Assembly: GCA_905221605.1 (NCBI GenBank) | Contig: CAJNDS010001924.1 | Location: forward strand, 392,001 to 456,000 | Direction: 5' to 3' | DNA: 64,000 bases | From: Symbiodinium natans | Taxonomy: Eukaryota > Sar > Dinophyceae > Suessiales > Symbiodiniaceae | Part shown: in pieces, positions 25,072 to 35,748 of the stretch | How the letters are laid out: each line of letters opens with the position of its first letter | Numbering within the stretch: the first letter of the stretch is position 1 | Program-made: the position numbers and the translations under genes | Notes under the pieces: generated by a model | Told to the model about the DNA's origin: nothing | Database searches by the model: none | What the model saw: the letters and a program-made list of their open reading frames with translations, nothing else

Positions 25072-25140
25072 GTGGACGTCCTGGCCACGCTGCCCCTGGA
25101 TGAAGAGCCTGAGTGGTTCAGCCACTCAGCAGAGAGCTCT
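25072..25140 (+). other. Candidate exon between S1 and S2
   Basis: CTGCAG is followed by an open frame reading VDVLATLPLDEEPEW then FSHSAESSTHIAI. An acidic, soluble sequence at this place could be an extracellular S1-S2 loop. No homology is recognised and the donor is not identified. Confidence 0.3.
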
Positions 25141-26105
25141 ACACACATCGCCATTACCCCCTTATTCCCTAAACCCTGAAACCTAAAACCTAAACTCTCG
25201 AACTTTAAACTCTCGAACTTTAAAATGGGGACCAGCGTTCTGGAAAGAAGCGGCGTGGGGTGTTGGGAGTCTTCGGCCAGGGGTCGGTGTAGGATTTAGG
25301 GTTTCGGAGTTTCTCAGGGTGTAAGGAAGGTTGGAGGTTGCCTGCCAAGAACCCCAAAACCAACCTCCAGATTAGGGCTTAGTCAAGTTTAGGGTTGCAT
25401 TGGTGTTGAGGGCTCTAGGTCTCGATACGACTTCGGTCATGATAAACCGATAAGGCTCAATCCAAAAAATGTCAGCTACAAAGCTAGCTTCAGCAGCTGT
25501 GGCTTTGGGGTATCTGGTTTAGGGTTGGTTTTGAAGCCATACCCCCCCAAAAAAAAACAAAAAACATCCCCAAACTCGGGAGAGGTGTTCCTTTTCTAAG
25601 GGGAGGGGGAGAGAATTGTCGGGCCTCAGAGGTTTAGAGTTTCAGGTTCAGGGTGCAGGTTCCCTACACCTTAGGCCGTCCAAAGCCTGAACCTGAATAA
25701 CTCTTTAGCCGAAAGCCCCACAGGGTTGTGTCTTTGGTGGTTTGGGGGGCGTTTCTGTCGGAGCCCGCCCTAGGCCCTAGGCCCCACCTAAAACTCGGAG
25801 ACAGAGGGAGGGAGGGAGAGAGAAAGAGAGAGAGAGAGAGCGTGAGATCGAGAGAGAGAAAGACAGCAAACATCAAAGTTATAAATACGCAAATATACAT
25901 ATATGTACACATACAGGTGTACGTATATCTTACATAAATACATATGTACATTGTAGAAACAGCTTGACACAAGAACGACTCCCCCAAGCTTGCGCAACAC
26001 TCGTAAACCTCAGAGTCGTAATCTTGAAGCACATATAAGCCACAGCCAACACCCCACATCGCCCTAAATCCTAAGTTCCAAGCCTTAAGCCCTGCGACCC
26101 TCACC

Positions 26106-26237
26106 CCTAAACCCTAAACCCTAAACCCTAAACCCTAAACCCTAAACCCTAAACCCTAAACCCTAAACCCTAAACCCTAAACCCTACACCCTAAACCCTA
26201 AACCCTACACCCTAAACCCTAAACCCTAAACCCTAAA
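26106..26237. repeat. Interstitial telomere-type array abutting the S2 exon
   Basis: About 19 CCCTAAA units with two CCCTACA variants. The array ends directly at the CAG that precedes the S2 exon, so the repeat forms the 3' end of the intron. Confidence 0.92.
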
Positions 26238-26240
26238 CAG

Positions 26241-26316
26241 ACCCAGGTACGGTCAACAATATCATTGTGGGAATCTTCTTCGTGGAGCTAGTTCTCAAGC
26301 TCCTTGGATGCCCCCT
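26241..26316 (+). CDS. Ion-channel exon, S2 segment
   Basis: The frame reads GTVNNIIVGIFFVELVLKLLG. The pattern FF-x-E-L-x-L-K-L is the conserved inner half of S2 in voltage-gated Na/Ca/K channels, where the acidic residue belongs to the gating-charge transfer centre. The acceptor is AAACAG (26240) or ACCCAG (26246), and TTTAGGG-rich DNA resumes right after the exon. The short insertion site between two telomere-type tracts is striking. Confidence 0.75.
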
Positions 26317-27013
26317 TAGGTTTAGGGTTTAGGGTTGTAAGGTTTAGGCTTGCAAGGTTAGGGTTTTAGGGTTTAGGGTTTCGGGTTTAGGGTTTCGGGC
26401 TTCGATTTTAGGGTTTAGGGTTTAGAGGGGTTTCCTTGGTGGCCCAGTGGTAGCCATGTTTGCATTTTTTTTTCGGGTTTCTGGGTTCCCTTCTCAAGTA
26501 GCCAACCCAGAAAAGAGAGTGCCCTTAGTATAATATGGTTCCTGGGGCTTCCAAGTTTCCCAGTTCTCGAAGTTGCGAACCCCGTCTGGAGTTTGTTTCA
26601 ACAAGAGGGCCCTTACGGTGTCAGACGCACCCTAAACAGGACCCTCGACTTTGCTGAAACCTGTCATCATCAGGCTTTTTAGAAGGGATTTCTGGGAACA
26701 TGGCAACCTTATGCCCTAGACTCCCTTATGATTTCCTTTTATAGGTTAAAGGGTATATGGGTTTGGGGTGTGGTGAATCATTCTTGGATTTTTGGGAACA
26801 TGGTAACCTTAGACCCTAAACCCTAAACCCTAAACCCTAAACCCTAAACCCTAAACCCTAAACCCGACGAATCCTCAGGAGCGGCCTGGACTCATCTCCT
26901 GGCTAGGTAACGGAGGGATCTCAGCCCCAACCTCCTACAATTTACACGCAAGTAGTGATGTACTTCCCTACTCCTCTTAACAATACATGTCTTTGCATGT
27001 CCAGATGTCACCA

Positions 27014-27380
27014 TTACGATGGACTTTGAGTTTCTAGGATTCCAAATTCCAAAACTTTCAGATTGCGAGGGCCCATGTCTTTGTGAGTTGAACTTTTAAA
27101 TCTCCAAATTCCAAACCCACATAGCAAAGTCTCACATTTGTGAGGGTCCATGTCTTCACGACCCGAACTGCCACATTTCCATATTCCAAATTCAAGAGTT
27201 CCAGGATCTGACCTGCCATCTTTCCGATTGCCAAATTTGCTAGGACCCGTGGCTCTGATGCTATGTCCTTTTGCTGTACATGACCTCACATATTTGGAAA
27301 CTTGGGATTGGGACTCTGGAAATTTGGAAGTTCAGCCCGTGTGGACGTGGACCCTCGAGATTTAGAAATTTGGGGCTTTC
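27014..27380. repeat. Degenerate minisatellite, about 63-66 bp unit
   Basis: Three to four diverged units share the core GGGNCCATGTCTTNNTGA followed by AAATTCCAAA-like sequence. A minus-strand frame across it repeats the pattern FGIWxxxSSxxxDM, which is a by-product of the repeat rather than evidence for a protein. Confidence 0.7.
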
Positions 27381-27701
27381 AGGAATTTCCGACATTATAC
27401 GACAAAGCTGGTATATATACATATATATGTGCATTTTCATACACACGTACTGTTTTTTGTTGTTTTGTTTGTTTTGGTTTTTGTATTTCTCTACTCTGTA
27501 TATATTGTCTACAATCTGTGGACCCCGAAGACTTGTAAGCCTCATGCCTGATGAGGTTCGTGGCGTTCGGCTGCAAGGGCTTTTACTGCGGGCACGAGAC
27601 ACACGTCTGTCAAGATGGTCGGGTTGAGGCTTCAGGGTTTAGGACACAGTTTTGGGTTTTGGGGGCTTACTGGATTTCTGCTATTGCTGTAGGTTTTTCA
27701 G

Positions 27702-27808
27702 CGGTCACTGGCATCAACATGTTGACAATCGAGCTGAATCAAGTTGATGATGAGAAGATGGGAGGCCTAACCACCCCAACTCCTGTCACAGACTACATGA
27801 CTGCATGG
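27702..27808 (+). CDS. Probable exon between S2 and S3 exons
   Basis: The pyrimidine-rich acceptor TTTTTCAG is followed by an open frame reading VTGINMLTIELNQVDDEK then MGGLTTPTPVTDYMTAW, and by a GTATGA donor. Both splice signals are good. The peptide is soluble and acidic. It fits no channel element I know, so it is either an expanded S2-S3 loop or an exon of another transcript. Confidence 0.5.
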
Positions 27809-28117
27809 GTATGATGATAAGACACTCAGCACTACAACTGTCATGACACTTTATAAATCCTAACCTCATTTCTGAGTCTCCATCGCAACAAAGCAAAAAA
27901 TCCTAGCTCGGTTAGTCGAATCACCAAGGACCCATACAGTGTATGTTGAGTTAGCTCTGTAGAACCTGCACGCCTCTGAAAAGCTAGCTCTTTGTCGGTT
28001 CCTCTTTCTTTCTATATTTATTTCTCTCTCTCTCTCTCTTGCTCTGTTTAGTTTGTTTTTTTGTGTTCTCTCCTTCTCTCTCTCTCTCTCCGTCTGTCCC
28101 TCTGCGACCTAATTCCA

Positions 28118-28243
28118 GAATATCAGCACAGGAAGTGGTGGAACATTTTTGACCTGGTGATCGTCGGCGCTTCGCTTATCGAAATGCTGACGGACTGGAT
28201 CAGCAAGGGCTTGGCCCCTCCGAATGAATTGCGAGCTCTTGAG
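28118..28243 (+). CDS. Ion-channel exon, S3 segment
   Basis: After TTCCAG the frame reads YQHRKWWNIFDLVIV then GASLIEMLTDWI. The W-N-x-F-D motif opens S3 in voltage-gated channels, with the Asp completing the charge-transfer centre. The exon ends at CTTGAG before GTAGAG, a canonical donor, and the frame then runs into TTTAGGG repeat. The preceding intron is CT-rich. Confidence 0.8.
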
Positions 28244-28864
28244 GTAGAGCCTGATGAGCTTCGGTTGTTGGGTTCAGGGTTTAGGGTTTAGGGTTTAGGG
28301 CTTCAGGTGAGGATTCCTGTCGTTGTTCAAAGGCATTTGTTCGAGGTTCGTGCGCATTCATGTTCATGCCTATATGCTTCCGCTCTATACGTATGTATAT
28401 ATGTACATGCGTGGATGCATACATGCATACATGCGCACATGCATGCATATGTTGCTGGCTCATCATAGCGCCCCAATCCCCAAGCTCGTAGACGTCTTGT
28501 GCTGGAGGCTTCTGGCGGAGACCAAATGATGCTTGGCCTTACTGAGCACATGGAGACCCCAGGGTAGAGGGTGGTACGGGCGTGGGGTTTGGGGGCTACG
28601 GGCTTCCTGCATCTGGGCTTCAGGGCTGAAAGTGTTTTAGGAGAGTAGGAGTGTGCAGGACGTGTTGCAGTCAGTGAGAGGTGTTGGCGAGTTCCGGGGC
28701 TGTAGGTTGTTCGAGACATTGTGAACTCAGATCTGCAAGCTGCTGTGCGGCGGTGCTAGGCGTCATGGTGCTTGCACAACTTTCACAAGCACAAATACCG
28801 CAGAAGCAACTAAGCCCTAACGCCCCACACCTGATTCCTTCTCCTTGCCTTTGAGGAACTCCAG

Positions 28865-28948
28865 TCACCTACGGATTATGCGGTTTACACGTGTTGCCCG
28901 TGCTCTCCGGGGCGTCCGCGTGTTTCGCCTCCTGCGCTCTTTGGCCTG
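28865..28948 (+). CDS. Ion-channel exon, S4 voltage sensor
   Basis: After CTCCAG the frame reads HLRIMRFTRVARALRGVR then VFRLLRS. Eight arginines occur at exactly every third residue, the defining signature of an S4 voltage sensor, which moves in the membrane field and gates the pore. Following S1, S2 and S3 exons in order on the same strand, this makes a voltage-gated cation-channel gene very likely. The ion selectivity cannot be told because no pore loop was found. The 3' edge before the poly-G tract is approximate. Confidence 0.88.
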
Positions 28949-29434
28949 TTGGGTGCCCGGGGGGGGGGGTGGAAAGGCATGCTTTTTGGGATGTCAGAGG
29001 CGTTTCAGTTTTTTGGGGCTTACAGGTACAGGTATCACTACGGGATAGAGTCGGGCAGACGCTGCAGGATTTTCAAAGAGTGACTGACATAATAGGCTCA
29101 TGGCAGGCTTCCACTAGAGAGCATATGAACTACTTAGCGGAGTGACCTAGTGGTTCTTTAATCGTGTTTTTGTTCAACGACGCTTTCTTGGGAGGGCTTG
29201 CTGGCCTTACCACCCACTGGAATCCCCCCAAAAAAAAGTGCATTTCGCGGCCGCTAAATCCGATGCCCGAACACCTGAAACCCTAGCCACCTTCCGGATT
29301 TGGGGTGCAGCGTTTGGGGTTCCGGGATTGAGGGTCCCTAAACCCTAAACCCTAAACCGTAAAGCCCTAAAACCGGGTTTATAAGGTTTAGAGTTTTACG
29401 AAACCCCATATGGCTCCCGTAAGCTACATCCAAA

Positions 29435-29492
29435 GGCTTCATCAGCGCCCTGCGCGCCATCATCTTCTCCATCAGCAGCACCATGCGCCTCA
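29435..29492 (+). CDS. Ion-channel exon, S4-S5 linker
   Basis: The frame reads GFISALRAIIFSISSTM, matching the amphipathic S4-S5 linker pattern (x-x-A-L-R-x-x-x-x-S-I) of voltage-gated channels. The downstream limit is uncertain because the frame continues into G-rich repeat. Joining to the next exon at STM/RW would give a continuous S5. Confidence 0.65.
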
Positions 29493-29887
29493 GCTCCCAG
29501 GAGTACAGCTGCGGCTTTGCGGGCTTGAGGGTTCGAAGGTTTCAGGGGCTTCATGATTTTTGGGAGTTAAGGGCTTCTGGTGCTTAGGGTTCTAGTGGTT
29601 TAGGGTTGTTTCGGATTTTCGGGGTTGCGGGTTTGGGGCGGACTGGTTTAGGGTTCGAGGTTTCCGGTTGGGGGCCTTTTCAGGGTGTGGCGTCTCGCTT
29701 TCTCTCCCCCCCCGGGTCGTTGGGCCGTGGCGTCTTGTCTAGAAGCTGGCGAGCCCATCATCGAGGTTGTCTAGGGAGAATTAAGACTCATAAAGGCTAT
29801 CTCAGGGAGGAACCTAGGGTGGGGGGGGAGGTAGTATAGAGGGGGGGGGTAGTAGGAACCCAGGAAGTAGACAACACACATCCATGA

Positions 29888-29973
29888 GGTGGTCTTTAGT
29901 GTGGACCCTCGTGCTTCTTGTGATCCTCTTCTACTGCTTCGGTGTGATCTTGGCACAGCCGCTGGTCAAGGAA
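29888..29973 (+). CDS. Ion-channel exon, S5 segment
   Basis: After CATGAG the frame reads WSLVWTLVLLVILFYCF then GVILAQPLVKE, a membrane helix with the L-x-W start and the F-G-x-x-x-x-Q end typical of S5. It ends at a textbook GTGAGT donor (29974-29979). The intron that follows begins 14 bp before a MITE-like inverted repeat. Pore helix and S6 exons were not found downstream before the 12-kb transposon. Confidence 0.75.
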
Positions 29974-29987
29974 GTGAGTGGGCTTTC

Positions 29988-30106
29988 CCTAAGGGTCCAT
30001 GTACCTATATGGAGAGTACTTGGGCCTTAAAGTACTTCCGTTATAAGGACTGTGGGGCTCAAATTTCATAATGAGGTACACGGACCCAGGTACATGGACC
30101 CTTAGG
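29988..30106. mobile_element. MITE-like element with 19-bp perfect inverted repeats
   Basis: CCTAAGGGTCCATGTACCT at the left end is the exact reverse complement of the right end, with a non-coding 80-bp interior. Small size, perfect ends and intronic position fit a non-autonomous DNA transposon. It sits just inside the intron after the S5 exon. Confidence 0.75.
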
Positions 30107-31416
30107 GTTTGTTCAGGGCCCAGAAAACAAAGAAACGCTTAGCCCTCAAAGCCCTTAGTTAACCTACAACTCCCAGACCCTGAAACTTTAGAAAGCAGAA
30201 GCCTTTGAAGCCCTAAAGCCTTGAAGCCTTAAACTTTCGAGCCCTCAAAGGGGGTCCTGAAGGTTTCGAAGCCCTGAAGCCCTGAACCCCGAAACCCTAA
30301 AGTCTAGACCCTGAAACCCTAAAGCTTTTGAAGCCTTGAACCCTAAACCCCCTACAAGCCTGGAAGCCCAGAAGCTTCTCCAATATGAGGGGCACAGTGG
30401 GCTTAGGATGTTGGGTTTCGGTGTTTGCACCACTTTGGGGCTGGGGAAGCCTGGTGCGCGGTTTAGGAATTCCAGGGTTCAAGGTGTGTTCTACCTCCCT
30501 TTCAGGGCTCCTAGGGCCTAGGGCTCAGGGTTTTGGGGGGCACCGTGTCCCCACTACCTCTGCAGCAACTCCTGCCACAGAAGAAAACTTCAGCCTCTAT
30601 GATTTGGACTCCGGGCGGGGAGGTCACCCTCTAAAGGGGGTTGGGGGGGGGGGGGGGGGGGGGGCGGGGAGCGGGGTGAATCCTTGAGGAGGCGGATACA
30701 GTTGCAATCTCAAGTTCCTAGGCAGTAAACCCTAAACCCAACGGTCTTAACTCTGAAGGTCTCCAGATACTTCGGATGTAGCCGCACGAAACATGCCCAA
30801 ATCTAGTGTTGCAGGCCTAACACCTGGAGGGCTGGAGTGTCGAAGGTTTTAGGGATGAGGTGATGATTGGGAATGGGCCCGCCCCCCTGGGGGCACGTTG
30901 TGTTTAGGGTTACGGCGTTTAGGGGCTTAGGTTTTCATGGCGTAGGGGCTTAGGTTTAGGGTTTTTGTTGGGGCGTTCAGGGCTCTTCCCATCACATGCT
31001 GGAATCTTTGCTAGTGAGGCTGGTCTCAGACTTCTGCCGATGCTCGGCGCGCAAGATTCGCCTTGCCACGCCCTAAACCCTAAACCCTGAACCTCCAGAC
31101 GAGGCGAACCCTACAAACCGCAAAACCCTAAAACACTAAGCCCGGGTTTAGGGTTGGCTTTGGATTCGAGATGGAGTCTTCCAGGATCTCGGGCTTGAGA
31201 GGCGCGAGCTTCAGTTTGATTCGGGTTTTAGGGCTTGGGGGGCCTTGGGGGGCTTTGGGGGGCTTAGGTTTGTGGCTGCCGCTCTCAGTCACAGGGGTGG
31301 AATCTGGGGGCTGCTTCAAGGAGGGGAGCTGACGCGGGAACCTGACACCAGATGTTCCCCCTTATACTAACAGTCCTTAACAGGGATTAGAGTACCCCCC
31401 CCCCTATTATTGTCCT
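30107..31416. other. Intron or intergenic DNA up to the transposon
   Basis: Contains many CCCTGAAGCCCTAAA-like degenerate repeats (about 30170-30360), a poly-G run (30648-30664) and two exon-like islands: after CTGCAG at 30566 (open frame TPATEENFSLYDLDSG) and near 30990 (SSHHMLESLLVRLVSDF). Neither can be tied to the channel with confidence. Confidence 0.45.
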
Positions 31417-31418
31417 TA

Positions 31419-31453
31419 CGAAGGGGCTCTAAGGCAACATAGCAAAGTTGCAG
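31419..31453 (+). repeat. Left terminal inverted repeat of the 12-kb transposon
   Basis: Begins CGAAGGGGCTCTAAGGCAAC and matches the right end in inverse orientation at 33 of 35 positions. Such ends are where the transposase would bind and cut. Confidence 0.85.
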
Positions 31454-31689
31454 CACATAGGAAAAAGCTGTACACATTTAGGGAACATAGAAGTGACTTA
31501 GAAGATGATGCAAGAAGTTAGTATCTTTTTGTATCTTCCGCTATCTTTTTTTATCTTTTTTTGTCTGTTTTTCAGAGGCGTCTTTCAATATGTCAAAGTG
31601 AAGGACAGGCAGCATCCCAAACTGGAACAACATCATGTCAGGAGGTATCAGCGCGGGAAAGCTGTCCTTTGACAAGTTTCCGATATATG

Positions 31690-31868
31690 GTGTGGAAGGA
31701 CAAGTTGCCAAAGCGACGGCAGCCGCCAACCTCCGGACATGTCATCGTTGTAGCGATTGCAACCGCCCTATAGGTTGGTTTGTGTAGAGTGTGGAAGGAC
31801 AAGTTGCCAAAGCGACGGCAGCCGCCATTTCCCGGACATGTCATCGTAGTAGCGATTGCAACCGCCCT
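31690..31868. repeat. Subterminal tandem repeat, 99-bp period
   Basis: Two copies of about 80 bp (31690-31769 and 31789-31868), nearly identical, each carry two variants of the transposon's 16-bp motif: AGCGACGGCAGCCGCC (31712, 31811) and AGCGATTGCAACCGCC (31752, 31851). Subterminal motif arrays like this serve as transposase binding sites in CACTA-type elements; that role here is inference. Confidence 0.8.
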
Positions 31869-31933
31869 AGGTTTGTCTAGTCTCATTGCAAGGACATCAG
31901 AGAAGCAGAGAGCATGCGCTTAAGAAGGTATAT

Positions 31934-31949
31934 AGCGGCAGCAGCCGCC
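31934..31949 (+). repeat. 16-bp spacer motif, copy at the transposase 3' side
   Basis: Exact AGCGGCAGCAGCCGCC between the left terminus and the end of the transposase-like gene. Confidence 0.8.
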
Positions 31950-31979
31950 GTGCGCAGCGGACGGCAGGAAAGCTCTTTC

Positions 31980-34144
31980 TCACCACATCGTCAGCAACGA
32001 CCCGGCGTCGTTCAGCTTCCAGTACGCACTGGCCCACCACATTTGAGGGCCATCCGAGACGCAGACCGTTTCTTTGTCTGACGTCTGCATCCACTGCAGT
32101 ATCGCAGCGCTGATGACTGTCTGTATTCGAAAGCATCGAATCTCCAAGCAGAAGGTGTCGGACCCCTTGTATATGTCCGATATAACACCACAGCGATAAT
32201 TTGCTTGCAAGCAAAACACCAGTGGCTGCCCCACACGAAGCAACTGCCAAGGCGAGCGAAGCACGGGCGACCTGCGACCACCCTGCTGGCGGTGCTCCAG
32301 ACGGTAGGTGTGCCAGTCTGGCGGAAGCTGTCGCTGCTCCTCCACATCGCAGAAGAACATTCGGGACAACAGCATGGCCTCGAAGGACTCGCAGCTTCCA
32401 TTCATGTCGATCTCGACGATCCTCTTGGCCTCTTGGTGTTTGCGTTCGCAACACATTGTGTCTACCACAGCACGACTTCGCTCGAACTGTCCTGCGCAGA
32501 AGACTGGGCCACACAGTATAGGGGTGTGAAATGTGTTACCAGGGTGCTGTAGGCCATGTACAATTAGGGATTTCCTCCAGGGAGTGCTAGAGATTCAGGT
32601 ATAGGGTAAGGCTGAACTGTGCGCATTGTCCTTTTTGATGAAGGGCGTAATGGTGCTTCGGCTTGCAAGCACTGTGGCCATAGGTGGCCAAGAACTTGTC
32701 GTGGTGCTGGGCTTGCAAGCGCATCAGGTCTTGGAGGAGCCACTCCTGCTGGCAGAACTGAAGTTGTACCAGGACAGCGACTCGTCTGCAGAGCAGCTCA
32801 AAGCAAGCAAACTCTTGGGCAAGAGCTTCTTTGACCGGCCCCGTGTAGGTGCAGCACCAGAAGTGAAGCAGGGGGAGCAACGCCCTCTGTGTGGACCCTT
32901 GGGCTTTCCAATTTTGGGCGGCGAAGAAAGGAAGTGGAGAGGTTCCGGAGCAAGCCGTGTAGACTGGAGCCTTCATGCCGGCTCAGGATCTGCGCGTTCT
33001 GCAGCATGCCGCGCAAGTCAGTGCGGCGCAGCCCCCGGCTCTCCAGGCGGCCTGTGAACAGGGCGACCTCTTCGGAAACGATGCCGCCGCAGAAAAAGTT
33101 GTGTAGCACATCGTATATGCAGTTCCTGGGTGGCAAGTGTGCTCTCAAAGCAGGGCTGGCCAGGACACCATGAGGCTCCCACCTGAACCCGAGATTCTTC
33201 TCCAACTCAGCGAAGGCCGCGGCGGACAGAAGAGGCTGCTGGCGGCGCAGCTCGTCTACAGCATGCCAGACTTGAGCATTGCTGGTTTGCTCGAAGACAC
33301 GTATGTCGCCATCCATGAGCGTGCGCCATCTGTCGCCTTCCGCGTGCGGCGCACGGTCCAGAGCGCTGTGGTTCAGCAAGTTCATGCAAAGATGACACGG
33401 TTTCCTGCCGCTTGCTGACTTCGTGCCAAGCGTGGACGCAATGGCAGCCTCGTCTGCAATCAGGCCATGCAGGCGTAGCTGAAACAGACGCGAGTCCGTG
33501 GGGCTGAGCCGCAGCACGACGCCCTGAAAGTCACGCTGCCAGGACTCCAGAAGGATACGCGTGCAAGCACTGAGGCCACCAGCAACCTGGCCGATCACTT
33601 TGGTTCGCAGAGCTGCCACCATGTACCAGGCGTGGCAGTGCTGGACGTGGAGCCTGGTCGTGCGCAAGGCCACGTAGAAGCAGTAATGCTTGCGAGCAAC
33701 ATCCGGCTGCAACGGGTTGCCAGGGACGATCTCGTCGGTGTAAAATAATACTGGAGTCGGGCCGCCGGCAGGTGGCAGAGTCTTGGAGAGCATGGCTTGC
33801 TGACTAGTGCAGCTGTCGCTCATGAGCTGCAGCACCTTGGAAGGAGACAGAGTCGACCACTTGAACGTCTTGCCAGTCGCTAAAGGCAAAGCAAGCTCAA
33901 CAGCATTCTGTTTCAGCCAGGAGCGTCTCTCCCTCAAGGATTTGTTGCTGAGCTCTTTGCGACTGCGCACGTACTCTTCGGGGTCGCCTACACCATCCAG
34001 CGCGTCCAGTAGATGAGCACAGGCACCGGGCTTGACGCCGCGTCTGCGACAAACTCGGACAGCTACGTCAACATCACCAGGGCGCTTGCGCGCACTCTTT
34101 TTTCTGTGACCAGCCAAGTCCGAGTCTGCGGCTGCAAACGCCAT
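31980..34144 (-). CDS. Transposase-like gene, interrupted frame
   Basis: The ATG at 34144 starts a 448-codon frame. Features seen: a basic N-terminus (RKKSARKRPG); FYTDEIVPGN at about residue 137; LIADEAA at about 231; a CHLC cysteine pair near 248; and YDVLHN at about 345. Ordered acidic and His residues and the CxxC suggest a DDE-type transposase like those abundant in dinoflagellate gene sets; the superfamily is uncertain. The coding trace then shifts frame near 32886, where a CACAG precedes a frame ending KPKHHYALH (32587-32976). It shifts again to a frame with CCERKHQEAKR (31980-32510). The breaks may be two introns or frameshifts; AG sites at both favour introns. It lies next to the left terminus, as expected of an autonomous element. 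Confidence 0.6.
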
Positions 34145-34453
34145 GGCAGGGAAACATCTCTGCCGGTCCTGGAGAGCGACATGCGATGGACGACGGTCAT
34201 GGCACAGCTTGATGCGTGAGACTTGCTGGCAAGAAAACGAATCCGGCTCGTTTCTTGTTCTGTCATGGAACACTTTTGTGTCTAGGGATTCAGAAGGGTG
34301 TACAAATAGGGTTTTGGGCTTCCGCTCCCATATAGGCTCTTACATAACACACTGCGTGCATGTGTAGTTTCCAGAAGTCCTCGCTGCAGGCGGTATCGCG
34401 TGCGTGCATGAAGCAAAGCAAGGCTGGGTTCTCCTGGCATACTTCTCATCCCT

Positions 34454-34512
34454 AGCGGCCGCGGCCGCCTGCAGCAAGCTCTGAAGCGATGCAGCATGCG
34501 GCAGCAGCCACC
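34454..34512 (+). repeat. Two variants of the 16-bp motif upstream of the transposase gene
   Basis: AGCGGCCGCGGCCGCC at 34454-34469 and GCGGCAGCAGCCACC at 34498-34512 lie in the spacer between the transposase-like gene and the next frame. Confidence 0.55.
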
Positions 34513-34646
34513 GGGAAGCTGTCAGGCATGCGACACAACCGGGATGGTTTAGCTTGGTGGACGAGCAGGGACGCGTTAGGAAACGCGTCTATACTGGCAG
34601 ACCGCAGCAGGTATATACAGACGAATTAGACCCACGCAGGACGTCC

Positions 34647-34946
34647 TCATGCTCCGTTGCGACGTCGTCGCTTAGGGACGGTCGGCGGCAACGGGAGCAC
34701 GGCGCCACTGCTGCTGGATGCCCGTTTCATTGTCTTGTCCCGTTGTGAGACCTGCGCAGCAGCCGCGCATTGAACGTCCTCCTTCACTCCTGCCGCGTCT
34801 GTCCGGGCGGAAGCGTCAGCACCTTCTGCGCCTGCTTCCTCTGGCGAGCGGCTCCTGGAAGGCGACTCCTCCGGCAGCTGCAGTGCATTGTCCAGGTCCA
34901 AGGCCTTCGGAGCTGGCTGCTGCGTGCAGTGCACATGACGGCTGCG
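34647..34946 (-). CDS. Hypothetical protein, probably the last exon of a transposon gene
   Basis: A 100-codon frame without a convincing ATG ends at 34647. It is Ser/Glu/Ala-rich and ends with a basic cluster, PKRRRRNGA, that could be a nuclear localisation signal. No domain is recognised. It lies in the transposon between motif-bearing spacers and in the common minus orientation, which is the main reason to list it. The true 5' end may lie in an upstream exon. Confidence 0.3.
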   Translation of the reverse strand, partial: RSRHVHCTQQPAPKALDLDNALQLPEESPSRSRSPEEAGAEGADASARTDAAGVKEDVQCAAAAQVSQRDKTMKRASSSSGAVLPLPPTVPKRRRRNGA

Positions 34947-35360
34947 CAAGACGCTAAGCGGGGAGTCGTCTGGCCGAGGCTGACCTGGGCTGCTGCATGG
35001 GTGTCATGTCAAGAGCAAGAGGAACCTGAATCGTGAAGTCAAGAAGCTGGGTGGAATGTACACGGACTGCTGCGCAAAGACGGCAAGCAAGTCGGAAACG
35101 ATCATGACCTGCAGCGAGTCTGCTACGCATGTACTATGTCGATGTACAAACACGGAAGTCCAGTGTACAGAGGCAGCAGCCTCCCGAGCAGCAGCGCCAT
35201 GACCTAGGTACACTCTGGTCGCGCGGGCGTCGTTGATGTCAGTCTTGACGCCGCGAGGAAGCTTCATGGCAGAGTGGGGAGGCGTCACGTGACTACAGCA
35301 GCCCAAACGACTCCAGAATGCATGGCCGTGTGAATGCTGCATCGGCGCAGGTCACAGCAG

Positions 35361-35588
35361 AGCGGCAGCAGCCGCCAGCACTGCACGGCTGCAGGCCAGC
35401 ACGCAGAGCGGCAGCAGCCGCCGGAAACTCATCAGGTGTGCAGAGCGGCAGCAGCCGCCTGACATGCATGATCTCGAAAGCGAGCATATGCAGAGCGGCA
35501 GCAGCCGCCCGAGCAAACCTTGCAAGGCAACCGCGAGCATGCACAGCGGCAGCAGCCGCCCTAACCACGCGGAGCGGCCGCAGCCGCC
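35361..35588 (+). repeat. Cluster of six 16-bp motifs
   Basis: AGCGGCAGCAGCCGCC occurs exactly at 35361, 35407, 35444, 35494 and 35545, and as AGCGGCCGCAGCCGCC at 35573. Spacing is 28-51 bp and irregular, all in one orientation, with unrelated sequence between. GCGGC and GCCGC can pair across AGCA. Confidence 0.9.
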
Positions 35589-35748
35589 AGACCATGGAAG
35601 GGGGGCTTCTGGTCGTCTGCTTCGTGTTCCCGTCTTGCAGAGTATAGACGCGCAGGCACTATCACGATGGGGTGTGACTCTCACGCGCGCCCTGCCGCAG
35701 GACGAATTAAAGCCTGTAGGCTCAAAGATGAGAAGAGGAGCAGAAAGC

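Noticed and set aside
35340-35600. CRISPR-like array from regularly repeated AGCGGCAGCAGCCGCC
   Set aside because: Spacing is irregular, repeats are 16 bp and GC-rich, context is eukaryotic and copies occur in all spacers of the transposon.
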